Assembly: GCA_937894515.1 (NCBI GenBank)
Contig: CALCRH010000108.1
Location: 1-11,629 of the forward strand
Direction: 5' to 3'
Source of the DNA: an uncultured Clostridia bacterium
GTDB lineage: Bacteria > Bacillota > Clostridia > Oscillospirales > Oscillospiraceae
Length of the DNA: 11,629 nucleotides
The position numbers were made by a program, and so were the translations under genes. The notes under the pieces were generated by a model. That model was given only the letters and a program-made list of their open reading frames with translations, searched no databases and had not been told where the DNA came from. Each line of letters opens with the position of its first letter. The stretch's first letter is position 1. Positions 5,489-11,629 of this stretch are shown here, piece after piece.

Positions 5489-6210
5489 GACGGCATCATC
5501 CCTCCCTGATTAAACGAAGAGAGATATTCGTCAATAGGATGAAGATCTATCAAATTTAACTCCTTCAGCCGTGTAAACAGTGGTGAATAGTTTACGCCCA
5601 TAGCATCAGCCATTTTCTGAATAAGCAACTTTTGATCTTGTGCCATTACATAACCGTCATAGGCAACGATTTTGTTCCCTCCGGTATACTTTTTCAAAAC
5701 CCTTGATACAAGAAACATGGGCATCAAAAAGCATGCTGCTGCACGGTTTGTAAAGGCCTCGTTGATAGACATCATTTCACGGAGCATATCTTGCGTGTAA
5801 GTCATTTCACCGTCAAACTCACTGTGGAAAGCAGCGTTTGTTTGAGCAGGGATATGTTTTGCAATAACAAAATGAGCTCCCTCATGCGCTATCGTGAATC
5901 TTTTTTTGCCAATCTCACTTGGCCTTTGTAAGTAGTTTTCGATTACTGCGGTTCCCGCCGGGTAGAGTACTTGCACTTTTTGATTTCCGCGCATGACCCA
6001 TATCGGACGAATACCGTCTGAGAAAAAGCCTATCCTTCCCGGATCAGGCTCAGCGAATGTCTCATAGACGATTGGAATACCCAGATATTCCGTGACAAAG
6101 GCTTCAATGTCCACACAGTGCGCATTCGTATAATGTTTGCGCTTCATGAAATCCTTTATCATGGCTTCACAGAGGTTTTCGATCTCGTCATAAGTAGCGA
6201 ATTTCTTCAC
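5485..6210 (-). CDS. ImmA/IrrE-family metallopeptidase
   Basis: A 241-residue zinc peptidase of the ImmA/IrrE (COG2856) family. The active site HEGAH is at 109-113 (RFTIAHEGAHFVIAKH), and a later glutamate with the family's NEAxxNRAAACFLMP pattern is at 151. In ICEBs1, ImmA cleaves the element's repressor ImmR to induce excision; IrrE-type proteins cleave a repressor after DNA damage. Here the obvious partner is the LexA-like repressor in the same operon, or the partially seen gene at the far left. The start is a GTG, supported by AGGAGG 8 bases upstream; it overlaps the end of the preceding gene by 23 bases. The C-terminal 60 residues (MADAMGVNYSPLFTRLKELNLI) look like a small helical domain. 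Confidence 0.92.
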   Translation of the reverse strand: MKKFATYDEIENLCEAMIKDFMKRKHYTNAHCVDIEAFVTEYLGIPIVYETFAEPDPGRIGFFSDGIRPIWVMRGNQKVQVLYPAGTAVIENYLQRPSEIGKKRFTIAHEGAHFVIAKHIPAQTNAAFHSEFDGEMTYTQDMLREMMSINEAFTNRAAACFLMPMFLVSRVLKKYTGGNKIVAYDGYVMAQDQKLLIQKMADAMGVNYSPLFTRLKELNLIDLHPIDEYLSSFNQGGMMPS

Positions 6211-6451
6211 TGCCTACACCTCCTGTCAAAGCCATCACATACCATTCGTGATTGACTCGGTAAATATATTTTTCCGCACTACCGATTATTACCGTGTAGC
6301 GAATTCCTTCGTATTCGTTAGCTGAAGAAGCTCCATGATACAATACCCGCGAAATTGGGAACCGACGACCGTCGCTCCAAATAATAGCTCTTGGGATTAT
6401 CTGTCCATCAGAGCGATCTTCAATTTCAACTTCAACAGGCACTTTGTCCAA
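6188..6451 (-). CDS. Small conserved-looking protein of the lexA-like operon
   Basis: An 87-residue protein starting at TTG, with AAGGAG about 9 bases upstream. The pattern IPxxIxWxDGRxFxIxRV, then GIRYTV, then a short strand-rich tail with EWYVMAL resembles a family of small proteins seen beside Y-family DNA polymerase and LexA-like genes in Firmicutes mobile elements. I know no experimental function for it. It is probably all beta. It lies 18 bases after the LexA-like stop and overlaps the metallopeptidase start, so it is part of the same tight operon and may act in the damage response. The family resemblance is from memory and moderate. Confidence 0.75.
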   Translation of the reverse strand: MDKVPVEVEIEDRSDGQIIPRAIIWSDGRRFPISRVLYHGASSANEYEGIRYTVIIGSAEKYIYRVNHEWYVMALTGGVGSEEIRYL

Positions 6452-6469
6452 CTTAGTCGAGCTCCTTCC

Positions 6470-7081
6470 TTACAACCTTTTAATAACGTGTTTGGCAACA
6501 CCCTGAACCGTAAGTTCATTAACCAAGATGGTTTTTCCGGGATATACTGCCTCATTCATATACTCAAGAACAACTCTATTATTCTCATCAAAACCGACAA
6601 ACCGTTTTAATGTATTCTGATTCTGTTCATCAAGTGCAACTACAATATCTCCGATCTCAGCAGTCGGTTGCTTTAAGATAACGACAAGATCACCTTCGGA
6701 AATGCCGGCATCTTCCATCGAGTTTCCTTTAGCACGGAGGATATAAAAGTCTCCCTTTCCGAAAAGATTGGTCGGGAGGTTGACGTATTCCTCAACATAC
6801 TCTTCCTCAGACTGAGCTTCACCGCAAGGAATACTTCCAACGATAGCTGCACGAGCTGTATTCATGGTCCGGCGATTGAGTTCTTTAGTATCAATCGAGC
6901 TGCCATCATACTCAAGTAGGCCGTCCTCATTCATTTCAACAAGATAGCGATATATCGTTGACTTGTTTACACCGAGTGCGTCACCAAGTTCTTTTAAGGA
7001 AGGTGTTCTGCCAACATTCCTTTTCCAGTCATTTACGGTATCGCATATCTTTGTTTTCAGTTCAGCATTCTTTGAACGCAT
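6470..7081 (-). CDS. LexA-like self-cleaving repressor (S24 family)
   Basis: A 203-residue repressor. Residues about 3-65 form a winged helix-turn-helix (RTPSLKELGDALGVNKSTIY). The C-terminal half is an S24 peptidase: cleavage site C86-G87 (GSIPCGEAQ), serine S121 (GNSMEDAGISEGD) and lysine K159 (NTLKRFVG). The full dyad and cleavage site suggest RecA-stimulated self-cleavage on DNA damage, releasing target genes. I prefer the start at 7081, with GAGGT 7 bases upstream. ATG at 7087 is too close to that site; ATG at 7123 falls at the predicted transcription start. A palindrome at that start suggests autoregulation. It heads a four-gene operon with an ImmA-type peptidase. It may be the element's own switch or a second LexA of the host. 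Confidence 0.93.
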   Translation of the reverse strand: MRSKNAELKTKICDTVNDWKRNVGRTPSLKELGDALGVNKSTIYRYLVEMNEDGLLEYDGSSIDTKELNRRTMNTARAAIVGSIPCGEAQSEEEYVEEYVNLPTNLFGKGDFYILRAKGNSMEDAGISEGDLVVILKQPTAEIGDIVVALDEQNQNTLKRFVGFDENNRVVLEYMNEAVYPGKTILVNELTVQGVAKHVIKRL

Positions 7082-7107
7082 ACTCATTACCTCGCTTTGC
7101 TCTATCC

Positions 7108-7121
7108 GCAACGCTCGTTGC
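7108..7121. promoter_or_regulatory. SOS-box-like operator of the lexA-like gene
   Basis: GCAACGCTCGTTGC is a perfect inverted repeat with 6-base arms and a 2-base spacer. It contains AAC-4-GTT, the core of the Gram-positive SOS box GAAC-4-GTTC, with the outer G and C changed. It lies from about +1 to +14 of the promoter at 7129-7156, an ideal place for repression. No second copy was seen at the other minus-strand promoters here. Confidence 0.65.
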
Positions 7122-7128
7122 ATTTATT

Positions 7129-7156
7129 ATTATACTCATGCAAGAGGAGAAATCAA
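7129..7156 (-). promoter_or_regulatory. Promoter of the lexA-like operon
   Basis: TTGATT (7151-7156) and a perfect TATAAT (7129-7134), 16 bases apart, predict a start near 7122, about 40 bases before the chosen start codon. The operator overlaps the predicted start. Confidence 0.75.
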
Positions 7157-7189
7157 TAGGTCTAATGTAAGTTGGTCTGCGTCCGCGCT

Positions 7190-7215
7190 TTATTGTCGGT
7201 TTTGAGCGACAATAA
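7190..7215. repeat. Inverted repeat in the gap between the lexA-like operon and the blaR-like gene
   Basis: TTATTGTCG and CGACAATAA are perfect 9-bp arms around an 8-base loop, with partial extension by GCTT/AGC. Neither strand has a T tract after it, so it is not a clear terminator. It lies about 35 bases upstream of the lexA-like promoter. A regulator site is possible. The rest of 7157-7301 shows no gene. Confidence 0.55.
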
Positions 7216-7301
7216 GCCCCAACCTTTTTATAGTCTGAGCTTGCTACTCCTTTATTCATTTGTGAATTACCACTTTCTCGTGCTGGTGTAACGGCAAAAG
7301 T

Positions 7302-7344
7302 AAAGAGCAGCCGCTCCTTGTTAGCAAGGAAGCGACTGCTCTTT
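7302..7344. terminator. Terminator downstream of the blaR1-like gene
   Basis: AAAGAGCAGCCGCT-CCTTG pairs with CAAGGAAGCGACTGCTCTTT around a TTAG loop, with one mismatch and one bulge: about 18 pairs. It begins 13 bases after the blaR1-like stop. Both strands end the stem with CTCTTT plus a few further T. It separates the host-type genes from the lexA-like operon. Confidence 0.75.
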
Positions 7345-7356
7345 GTTATTAAATCA

Positions 7357-9825
7357 TCAATCAGAAATATCAACACTTACATTTGCAGAAGAATCCGCGC
7401 TGATTCTGACATAGTAAATATATTGCGAAGAGAGGTTCGTAAATGCTTTCTCCTCTTTATTCGATAGCGTCATCTCAAGGATCGGCGTGCTTTCATTCTC
7501 AACTGAAAACAGATATACCATCACATCGGTACCGCTGTTATTTTTGACTGAAATCCTCGTGCTGTTTGTCCATAGCATCTGTGACTGAACAAAGCTATGG
7601 TCGCTGTCTGTTGAGCCTGAAACTTTGAGCTTTCCATGATCGGTTAGGCTGTAATAGGTCTCATTCGTTTTAATTTCAACTGCCTTTGGCCCATCAACGC
7701 CGCCCACAACAGATACACTTCCCGTAAAGGTATCAAGATTTCCAACTATTATCTGAATCCCAAGGCCTCCATCAGAACAGGCAACGCTTAGCGTAACATC
7801 ATCCTTTTGAAGCATCTCACCGATTGCAATATCTTCTTTTTTGCCTGCAACATTTGTGTAGCCGGCAGCTTTCAGGTCTTTGATATATGCTTCGGACTGC
7901 TCCATGGTGATGTCTTTGAAGAACACCGCATATCTGCCGTTTGCAGAATCATCAATTACATAATCGATTGTGCCGTTTGCGGGTTTCGGGATTCTGGATG
8001 TGAACTCATTCTCCGGATAATCAGTCAAATAAACTGCGCAAGGTTCAATACTCTTATCCCAGATAATCTGATAGGTTTCATCACGGAACACCAATTCGCC
8101 GGATGCCGCCAGTTCTTCCTGCATACAGCCTCGTTTTTCCACGATCAGCTTCCCGTCTTGCAGATTCAGCGTGTAGTCATACAGTCCTCGATCCGATCTC
8201 TCATAGCTTGCACCGTTGACGTAATCGTAAATAATAAAACGATTATCAATCAATCCCGAACCAAGGCTTGTAGATGAACACAGCTCAGGCTTACCATCAC
8301 CGTTCATGTCACAGAAAAACACGCTCCAGATCGGCATACCGGTATAGAGGGTAACGGTTTCCTTATCAGTGACAGCTTCTATTCTTTCGGAATACGCACG
8401 GAACGTAACACCCGGAAATTCATCAAGGTTGATTTCCCGCATTCCATCCCAAACCATTTCGTCACCGTGGAGACAGTCAAACCATTTTGTTGCATTGCCT
8501 ACCATCACTGCTTCTGTAGTATCGTTCCCGGCACAAATATTGATTAAATATTTGGAGAAATCATCATCAGTAATTGCATATCTTTTACCGTCATATACAA
8601 TCTCGACCTTACTGTTGTCAGCAAAGTTGTATCCGTTGGCATAAATATTACTGCCGTCCTTCATAAACAGGCAGAGTTGATATCCCGGTGTAAAGCCTGC
8701 GTACTGTTCACTACGTTTGGCGCGATTAATACCAGAAAAACGTCCGACCATTTCGGAAATCTGTGCCGGACTTAATTCTCTGCTCATTCCATCGTTGACC
8801 GTTGCGTGAAATACTGTGACTTTTTCAATAGAATTTTCCGGAACAGTAAATCTTGTTTTCGGATTCGTCAGGAAACACACCGCAATCACAATGCAAGCTA
8901 CCACAGCAACAACAATAATCCAAAATGCCGGTTTCTTATAATTCAACACAGTTTTTACCCTTTCCTTTACTCCGACTTCGCCGAAGGCAAGCGGACAGGC
9001 GGCGATCATGGGGCGTTTCACACTGCAAGCTACAAGAGCCTGAGAATAATTCGCCCGCTGTTCATTGTCAATATCCTTAATCACTTTCTCGTCACAGGCC
9101 AGCTCAATGTCACGACAAAGCAGTACATAGCCCAGCCACATCAACGGATTGAACCAATGGATTGTCAGAAGCAGAAAGCCAAGAGGCTTCCACCAATGAT
9201 CTTTACGCTGGATATGTGCCTGTTCGTGTGCAATCACATGAACAAGAGTCTGTTCTTCTATCTTGTAGGGGAGATATATCCGCGGTTTGATAATTCCAAG
9301 AACAAAAGGTGAACCTGCGTTCTCACTCTGGAAAATACTGTCCCGAAGAATGACGGCCTCGCGCACCTTGCGCCGGAGATACCAATAACTTGTAATGGTG
9401 TAAATGAGCAGAACCGCAATGCCTGTAAGCCAGATCAGCGTCATAAAAAGCATATTTATCTGCACACGGTCTATGGTCTGACCGATTTCCACCGAAGCTC
9501 CGTTCGTAAATATCGGATTAGATACTACATCAAGATAGGCGGGCTCCTGTAGCTGAACTCCTTCAACCCGCAAGAGCTCATGCGGAATCGTCTCGGCGCT
9601 GGGAATCAGACTTAATGAGCTTTCAATGGAGAACGGAAGCAGCAACCGCACAGCAACAAGGCCCCAGAGTGCAACGTGAATCCACCGGGGTGCCTTCTTC
9701 AAAAGGAATCGCAGGACAATAACAGCAAGTACCATCCAGCTTGCTGCAATGCTTGCATTCAGAATATTGGAAAAGTCCAGAAGATGCTCTATGGACTTGA
9801 CTATCCATTCGCTCATATCAGTCAC
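7357..9825 (-). CDS. BlaR1/MecR1-type membrane metalloprotease with an unusual sensor domain
   Basis: An 822-residue M56-family protein. Membrane segments lie at about 24-42, 50-66, 125-146, 213-235 and 299-319. The zinc site is HEQAH (200-204) with ELACDE (241-246) downstream, on the cytoplasmic side as in BlaR1. In that family a ligand-bound outer domain activates the protease, which inactivates the BlaI repressor. Here the outer region (about 325-822) shows no penicillin-binding motifs; it holds a calcium-loop-like DMNGDGKPEL (506-515), a segment like those of clostridial lipoproteins (ITMEQSEAYIKDLKAAGYTN, 639-658) and a beta-rich tail. So the signal sensed is unknown. It starts at GTG (9825), overlapping the repressor stop by 8 bases; ATG at 9816 is the alternative. 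Translation is coupled to the repressor gene. Confidence 0.93.
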   Translation of the reverse strand: MTDMSEWIVKSIEHLLDFSNILNASIAASWMVLAVIVLRFLLKKAPRWIHVALWGLVAVRLLLPFSIESSLSLIPSAETIPHELLRVEGVQLQEPAYLDVVSNPIFTNGASVEIGQTIDRVQINMLFMTLIWLTGIAVLLIYTITSYWYLRRKVREAVILRDSIFQSENAGSPFVLGIIKPRIYLPYKIEEQTLVHVIAHEQAHIQRKDHWWKPLGFLLLTIHWFNPLMWLGYVLLCRDIELACDEKVIKDIDNEQRANYSQALVACSVKRPMIAACPLAFGEVGVKERVKTVLNYKKPAFWIIVVAVVACIVIAVCFLTNPKTRFTVPENSIEKVTVFHATVNDGMSRELSPAQISEMVGRFSGINRAKRSEQYAGFTPGYQLCLFMKDGSNIYANGYNFADNSKVEIVYDGKRYAITDDDFSKYLINICAGNDTTEAVMVGNATKWFDCLHGDEMVWDGMREINLDEFPGVTFRAYSERIEAVTDKETVTLYTGMPIWSVFFCDMNGDGKPELCSSTSLGSGLIDNRFIIYDYVNGASYERSDRGLYDYTLNLQDGKLIVEKRGCMQEELAASGELVFRDETYQIIWDKSIEPCAVYLTDYPENEFTSRIPKPANGTIDYVIDDSANGRYAVFFKDITMEQSEAYIKDLKAAGYTNVAGKKEDIAIGEMLQKDDVTLSVACSDGGLGIQIIVGNLDTFTGSVSVVGGVDGPKAVEIKTNETYYSLTDHGKLKVSGSTDSDHSFVQSQMLWTNSTRISVKNNSGTDVMVYLFSVENESTPILEMTLSNKEEKAFTNLSSQYIYYVRISADSSANVSVDISD

Positions 9826-10186
9826 TGCCTTTCCGGATGCGGTCGATCATACGCTGCACCTCGTCAAGCTCATCGCCGGACAAGTCCTGCCGCTTCGTAA
9901 AAGCGGCGATAAATGCCGGCAGAGAGCCTTCAAACTTCTTTTCCACCAATTCGTCTATTTCATATGCTTGTGCGTCATCTTTTGAAACGAGAGAAGTGAC
10001 TATACCACTGTCATTGCTCAATATGCCTCGTTCACCGAGACGTTTGATGATGGTATAGGTCGTAGTCCGTTTCCAACCCAACTGCTCCTGACACAGTTTT
10101 GCAAGCTGGGCAGCAGCAACGGGTTCATGTTCCCACATTATCAGGCAGAAACGGTATTCGCCTTCGTGAATCTTCGGAATTTCCAT
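9818..10186 (-). CDS. BlaI/MecI/CopY-family repressor
   Basis: A 122-residue winged-helix repressor. Residues about 8-75 are the DNA-binding domain (EYRFCLIMWEHEPVAAAQLAKL, then GWKRTTTYTIIKRLGERGIL), and about 85-122 the helical dimerisation part (LPAFIAAFTKRQDLSGDELDEVQRMI). The family binds DNA as a dimer and is cut or released when the partner M56 protease is activated. It is the first gene of a two-gene operon with that protease. AGGAGG lies 8 bases before the ATG, and two operators overlap its promoter, so it represses itself. Drug resistance cannot be concluded: no beta-lactamase gene is in the window. Confidence 0.96.
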   Translation of the reverse strand: MEIPKIHEGEYRFCLIMWEHEPVAAAQLAKLCQEQLGWKRTTTYTIIKRLGERGILSNDSGIVTSLVSKDDAQAYEIDELVEKKFEGSLPAFIAAFTKRQDLSGDELDEVQRMIDRIRKGSD

Positions 10187-10201
10187 ATTCAGCGCCTCCT
10201 T

Positions 10202-10217
10202 GTCTACACCGGTAGAC
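10202..10217. promoter_or_regulatory. BlaI-type operator 1
   Basis: GTCTACACCGGTAGAC has 6-base inverted arms (GTCTAC, GTAGAC) and a 4-base centre. It lies just downstream of the predicted transcription start of the repressor operon, between start and ribosome site. Confidence 0.85.
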
Positions 10218-10227
10218 TTACAACTAT

Positions 10228-10256
10228 AGTCTACACGAGTAGACGCAAAAAGTCAA
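10228..10256 (-). promoter_or_regulatory. Promoter of the blaI-blaR1-like operon
   Basis: TTGACT (10251-10256) and TAGACT (10228-10233) are 17 bases apart on the minus strand. The -10 box is part of operator 2, so repressor binding and polymerase binding exclude each other. Confidence 0.7.
10229..10244. promoter_or_regulatory. BlaI-type operator 2
   Basis: GTCTACACGAGTAGAC has the same arms as operator 1, 27 bases away centre to centre, so both probably bind the same dimer on nearly the same face. It covers the -10 box and most of the spacer of the promoter. Confidence 0.87.
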
Positions 10257-10480
10257 TGGGTTTCGGATAACTCATAAAATGTTTACAAATAGAAAGGCTT
10301 CCAGCAACCGGGTGCTGATCCGGTGACGGGGAGTAATGAATATGAGAGATCGAATTGAAATTATCGCTCTTCATATACCGGTCAAACTTCTGCCTTTTTT
10401 ATACGCATCACCAGGTATCATATCTTATCTGAATCTTTGCCGACAAAATGATATGCTATTAAAAATGGGGGGATTTAGAT
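10245..10480. other. Divergent intergenic region
   Basis: About 235 bases between operator 2 and the transporter start. I see no convincing plus-strand promoter. The only content is the possible small ORF from 10336 and a short CCGG-8-CCGG repeat at about 10309. The transporter is about 240 bases from the BlaI-type operators, so control by the repressor is possible but not shown. Confidence 0.4.
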
Positions 10481-10491
10481 TTGGAACTTAA
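10336..10491 (+). CDS. Possible small ORF before the AI-2E transporter gene
   Basis: An ATG with GGGGAG 2 bases upstream (a second ATG at 10342 is better spaced) opens 51 codons, ending in TAA 8 bases inside the transporter gene. The product (RIEIIALHIPVKLLPFLYAS in its first half) is hydrophobic and unlike anything I know. The overlap would allow translational coupling. It may equally be untranslated leader. Confidence 0.25.
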   Translation: MNMRDRIEIIALHIPVKLLPFLYASPGIISYLNLCRQNDMLLKMGGFRFGT

Positions 10492-11629
10492 TAAAAATAC
10501 AATGAAAAGAATCTTGCTGTTGGTCATATCAGCAATATTGATATATTGGGGCATTCACAATATTGCAGTTCTCGGCAAGGTGATCTCCGGTGTTCTGTCA
10601 TTAGTATCGCCGTTTATCATCGGATTGTGCATCGCTTTTCTGATGAATTTAATTCTTGTCCCGCTGGAAAAGCTATGGCAGCGGATATGGAAGAACAAAA
10701 AGCGGAAAAAGCCATGGATAAAGTCATTCATGCGCCCGATTTGCCTGACTTGCAGTGCATTGATCTTCCTCAGCGCGATCTGTGCAGTGTTTTTTGTTTT
10801 AATTCCTCAGTTAGAGAAAACAGGTTCAGACTTCGTAAAAAGCTTTCCCACATATATAAATGAAATCGAAACATGGTGGACGGGTCTCTCCGCATCACTC
10901 GGAAATCATGGGATCATCTTGCCGGAAATGAAGCTGAATCAAGAAACCATCATGAACGTAATTAACAGTTTTTTCGAGGAAAAAGGCAGCGATGTGGTGG
11001 GCAAGACACTGGACATTACTGTAACGGTTTTCGGCGTTGTCATTAAGATATTTTTGGCATTTGTCTTTTCGCTATATTTGCTTGCACAGAAAGAGCAGTG
11101 GAAGGAACGCTCCAAACGATTTATGTTTGCGTATCTCCCTGAAAAGACAGTAAAACGAGTTATGGAAATACTATCTTTATCCAACACAAGTTTTACAAAT
11201 TTTGTCACCGGGCAGATACTGGATGCACTGGTTATCGGTTGTTTGTGCTACATCGGCATGCTGATTTTTCGTTTTCCCAATGCCCTGTCTGTATCGGTTA
11301 TTGTATGCTTCACTGCGTTGATTCCGATTTTCGGTGCGTGGATAGGTGCGATTATCGGAGCCGTTCTAATCCTTGTTGTCAGTCCACTCAAGGCATTTTG
11401 GTTTATTGTTTTTCTTGTCATTCTGCAGCAAATAGAAGGTAATCTGATATATCCGAGAATCGTGGGAAAATCTGTTGGATTGCCGGGAATGTTGGTTCTT
11501 GTAGCTGTTACGATCGGAGGCGGCGCATTTGGGGTTATCGGTATGCTGCTGGCCGTTCCGCTGTGTTCCGTCCTCTATACATTGGTACAGGAGCATATCG
11601 AAAAGAAAAACAATACAGCATCCTCCGAG
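10481..11629 (+). CDS. AI-2E family transporter (PerM/YdiK type), 3' end missing
   Basis: 383 residues with no stop before the window end. Several membrane segments alternate with a large extracellular loop (PQLEKTGSDFVKSFPTYINE). The family pattern is clear in the C-terminal half: FTNFVTGQILDALVIG, then ALIPIFGAWIGAIIGA, then the signature LQQIEGNLIYPRIVGKSVGLPGMLVLVAVTIGG and a final GVIGMLLAVPLCSVLYTLV. The family name comes from the autoinducer-2 exporter TqsA; other members do different jobs, so the substrate here is unknown. I chose a TTG start (10481) because GGGGGGA lies 7-8 bases upstream and the resulting MELNKNTMKRI resembles family N-termini; the ATG at 10502 lacks a ribosome site. 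The protein is nearly complete. The gene is divergent from the blaI-like gene. Confidence 0.93.
   Translation, partial: MELNKNTMKRILLLVISAILIYWGIHNIAVLGKVISGVLSLVSPFIIGLCIAFLMNLILVPLEKLWQRIWKNKKRKKPWIKSFMRPICLTCSALIFLSAICAVFFVLIPQLEKTGSDFVKSFPTYINEIETWWTGLSASLGNHGIILPEMKLNQETIMNVINSFFEEKGSDVVGKTLDITVTVFGVVIKIFLAFVFSLYLLAQKEQWKERSKRFMFAYLPEKTVKRVMEILSLSNTSFTNFVTGQILDALVIGCLCYIGMLIFRFPNALSVSVIVCFTALIPIFGAWIGAIIGAVLILVVSPLKAFWFIVFLVILQQIEGNLIYPRIVGKSVGLPGMLVLVAVTIGGGAFGVIGMLLAVPLCSVLYTLVQEHIEKKNNTASSE

Noticed and set aside
7189..7204. Possible right att site sharing ATTGTCGG with 335-342 at the left end
   Set aside because: An 8-base match between two intervals of this size is expected by chance, and flanking bases do not extend it.
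7062..7376. 104-codon minus-strand frame across the gap upstream of the lexA-like gene
   Set aside because: It runs through the terminator, the inverted repeat and the promoter and overlaps the lexA-like gene in another frame; no ribosome site or family resemblance.
7807..8277. 156-codon plus-strand frame inside the blaR1-like gene, and similar long frames opposite other genes
   Set aside because: They lie antisense to clear protein-coding genes and have cysteine- and hydrophobic-rich nonsense composition without ribosome sites.
10300..10340. Riboswitch-like string before the transporter (CCGG-8-CCGG, then GGGGAGTA as in the yybP-ykoY or cobalamin classes)
   Set aside because: Only fragments match; the conserved cores and the full set of stems of those classes are absent.
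1..11629. CRISPR array or insertion sequence
   Set aside because: No regularly spaced repeats of the right length and no transposase gene or terminal inverted repeats were seen.

Overview
The window reads as low-to-mid GC Firmicutes DNA, most likely from a gut-type Clostridia. The reasons are strong AGGAGG-type ribosome sites, Tn916-like integrase and excisionases, a BlaI/BlaR1-type pair and an AI-2E transporter gene. The species cannot be named from the sequence.

Layout. The first 136 bases hold the 3' end of a plus-strand gene of unknown function, followed by a strong hairpin terminator (150-175). From about 180 to 7156 almost everything lies on the minus strand and looks like a mobile element or the end of one. 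In order of transcription it holds: a LexA-like repressor; a small conserved-looking protein; an ImmA/IrrE-type metallopeptidase; a zinc-ribbon protein; a long terminator-like structured region (5051-5122); a sigma-factor-like HTH protein; a MazF-type toxin without a visible antitoxin; two paralogous excisionase-like proteins; a tyrosine integrase; and, between int and the left end, a five-repeat zinc-ribbon protein with a nuclease-like C-terminus. The left end carries short direct repeats that look like integrase arm sites. From 7302 to the right edge the DNA looks like ordinary host genes: a BlaR1-type membrane metalloprotease, its BlaI-type repressor with two clear operators, and a divergent AI-2E family transporter cut by the window end.

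How it may work (inference). The LexA-like repressor has a self-cleavage site and an SOS-box-like palindrome at its own transcription start. With the ImmA-type protease it looks like a damage- or stress-responsive switch. The sigma-like factor, excisionases and integrase would be the output that mobilises the element. Translation of the sigma-like gene and of mazF looks gated by inverted repeats that bury their ribosome sites. A shared motif (GCyGrTTTGCACATT) overlaps both the xis2-int promoter and a candidate promoter for the cargo gene next to the end. No relaxase, replication, capsid or conjugation gene is in the window, so this is either a very compact regulatory element or the end of a larger one whose other end I could not place with confidence.
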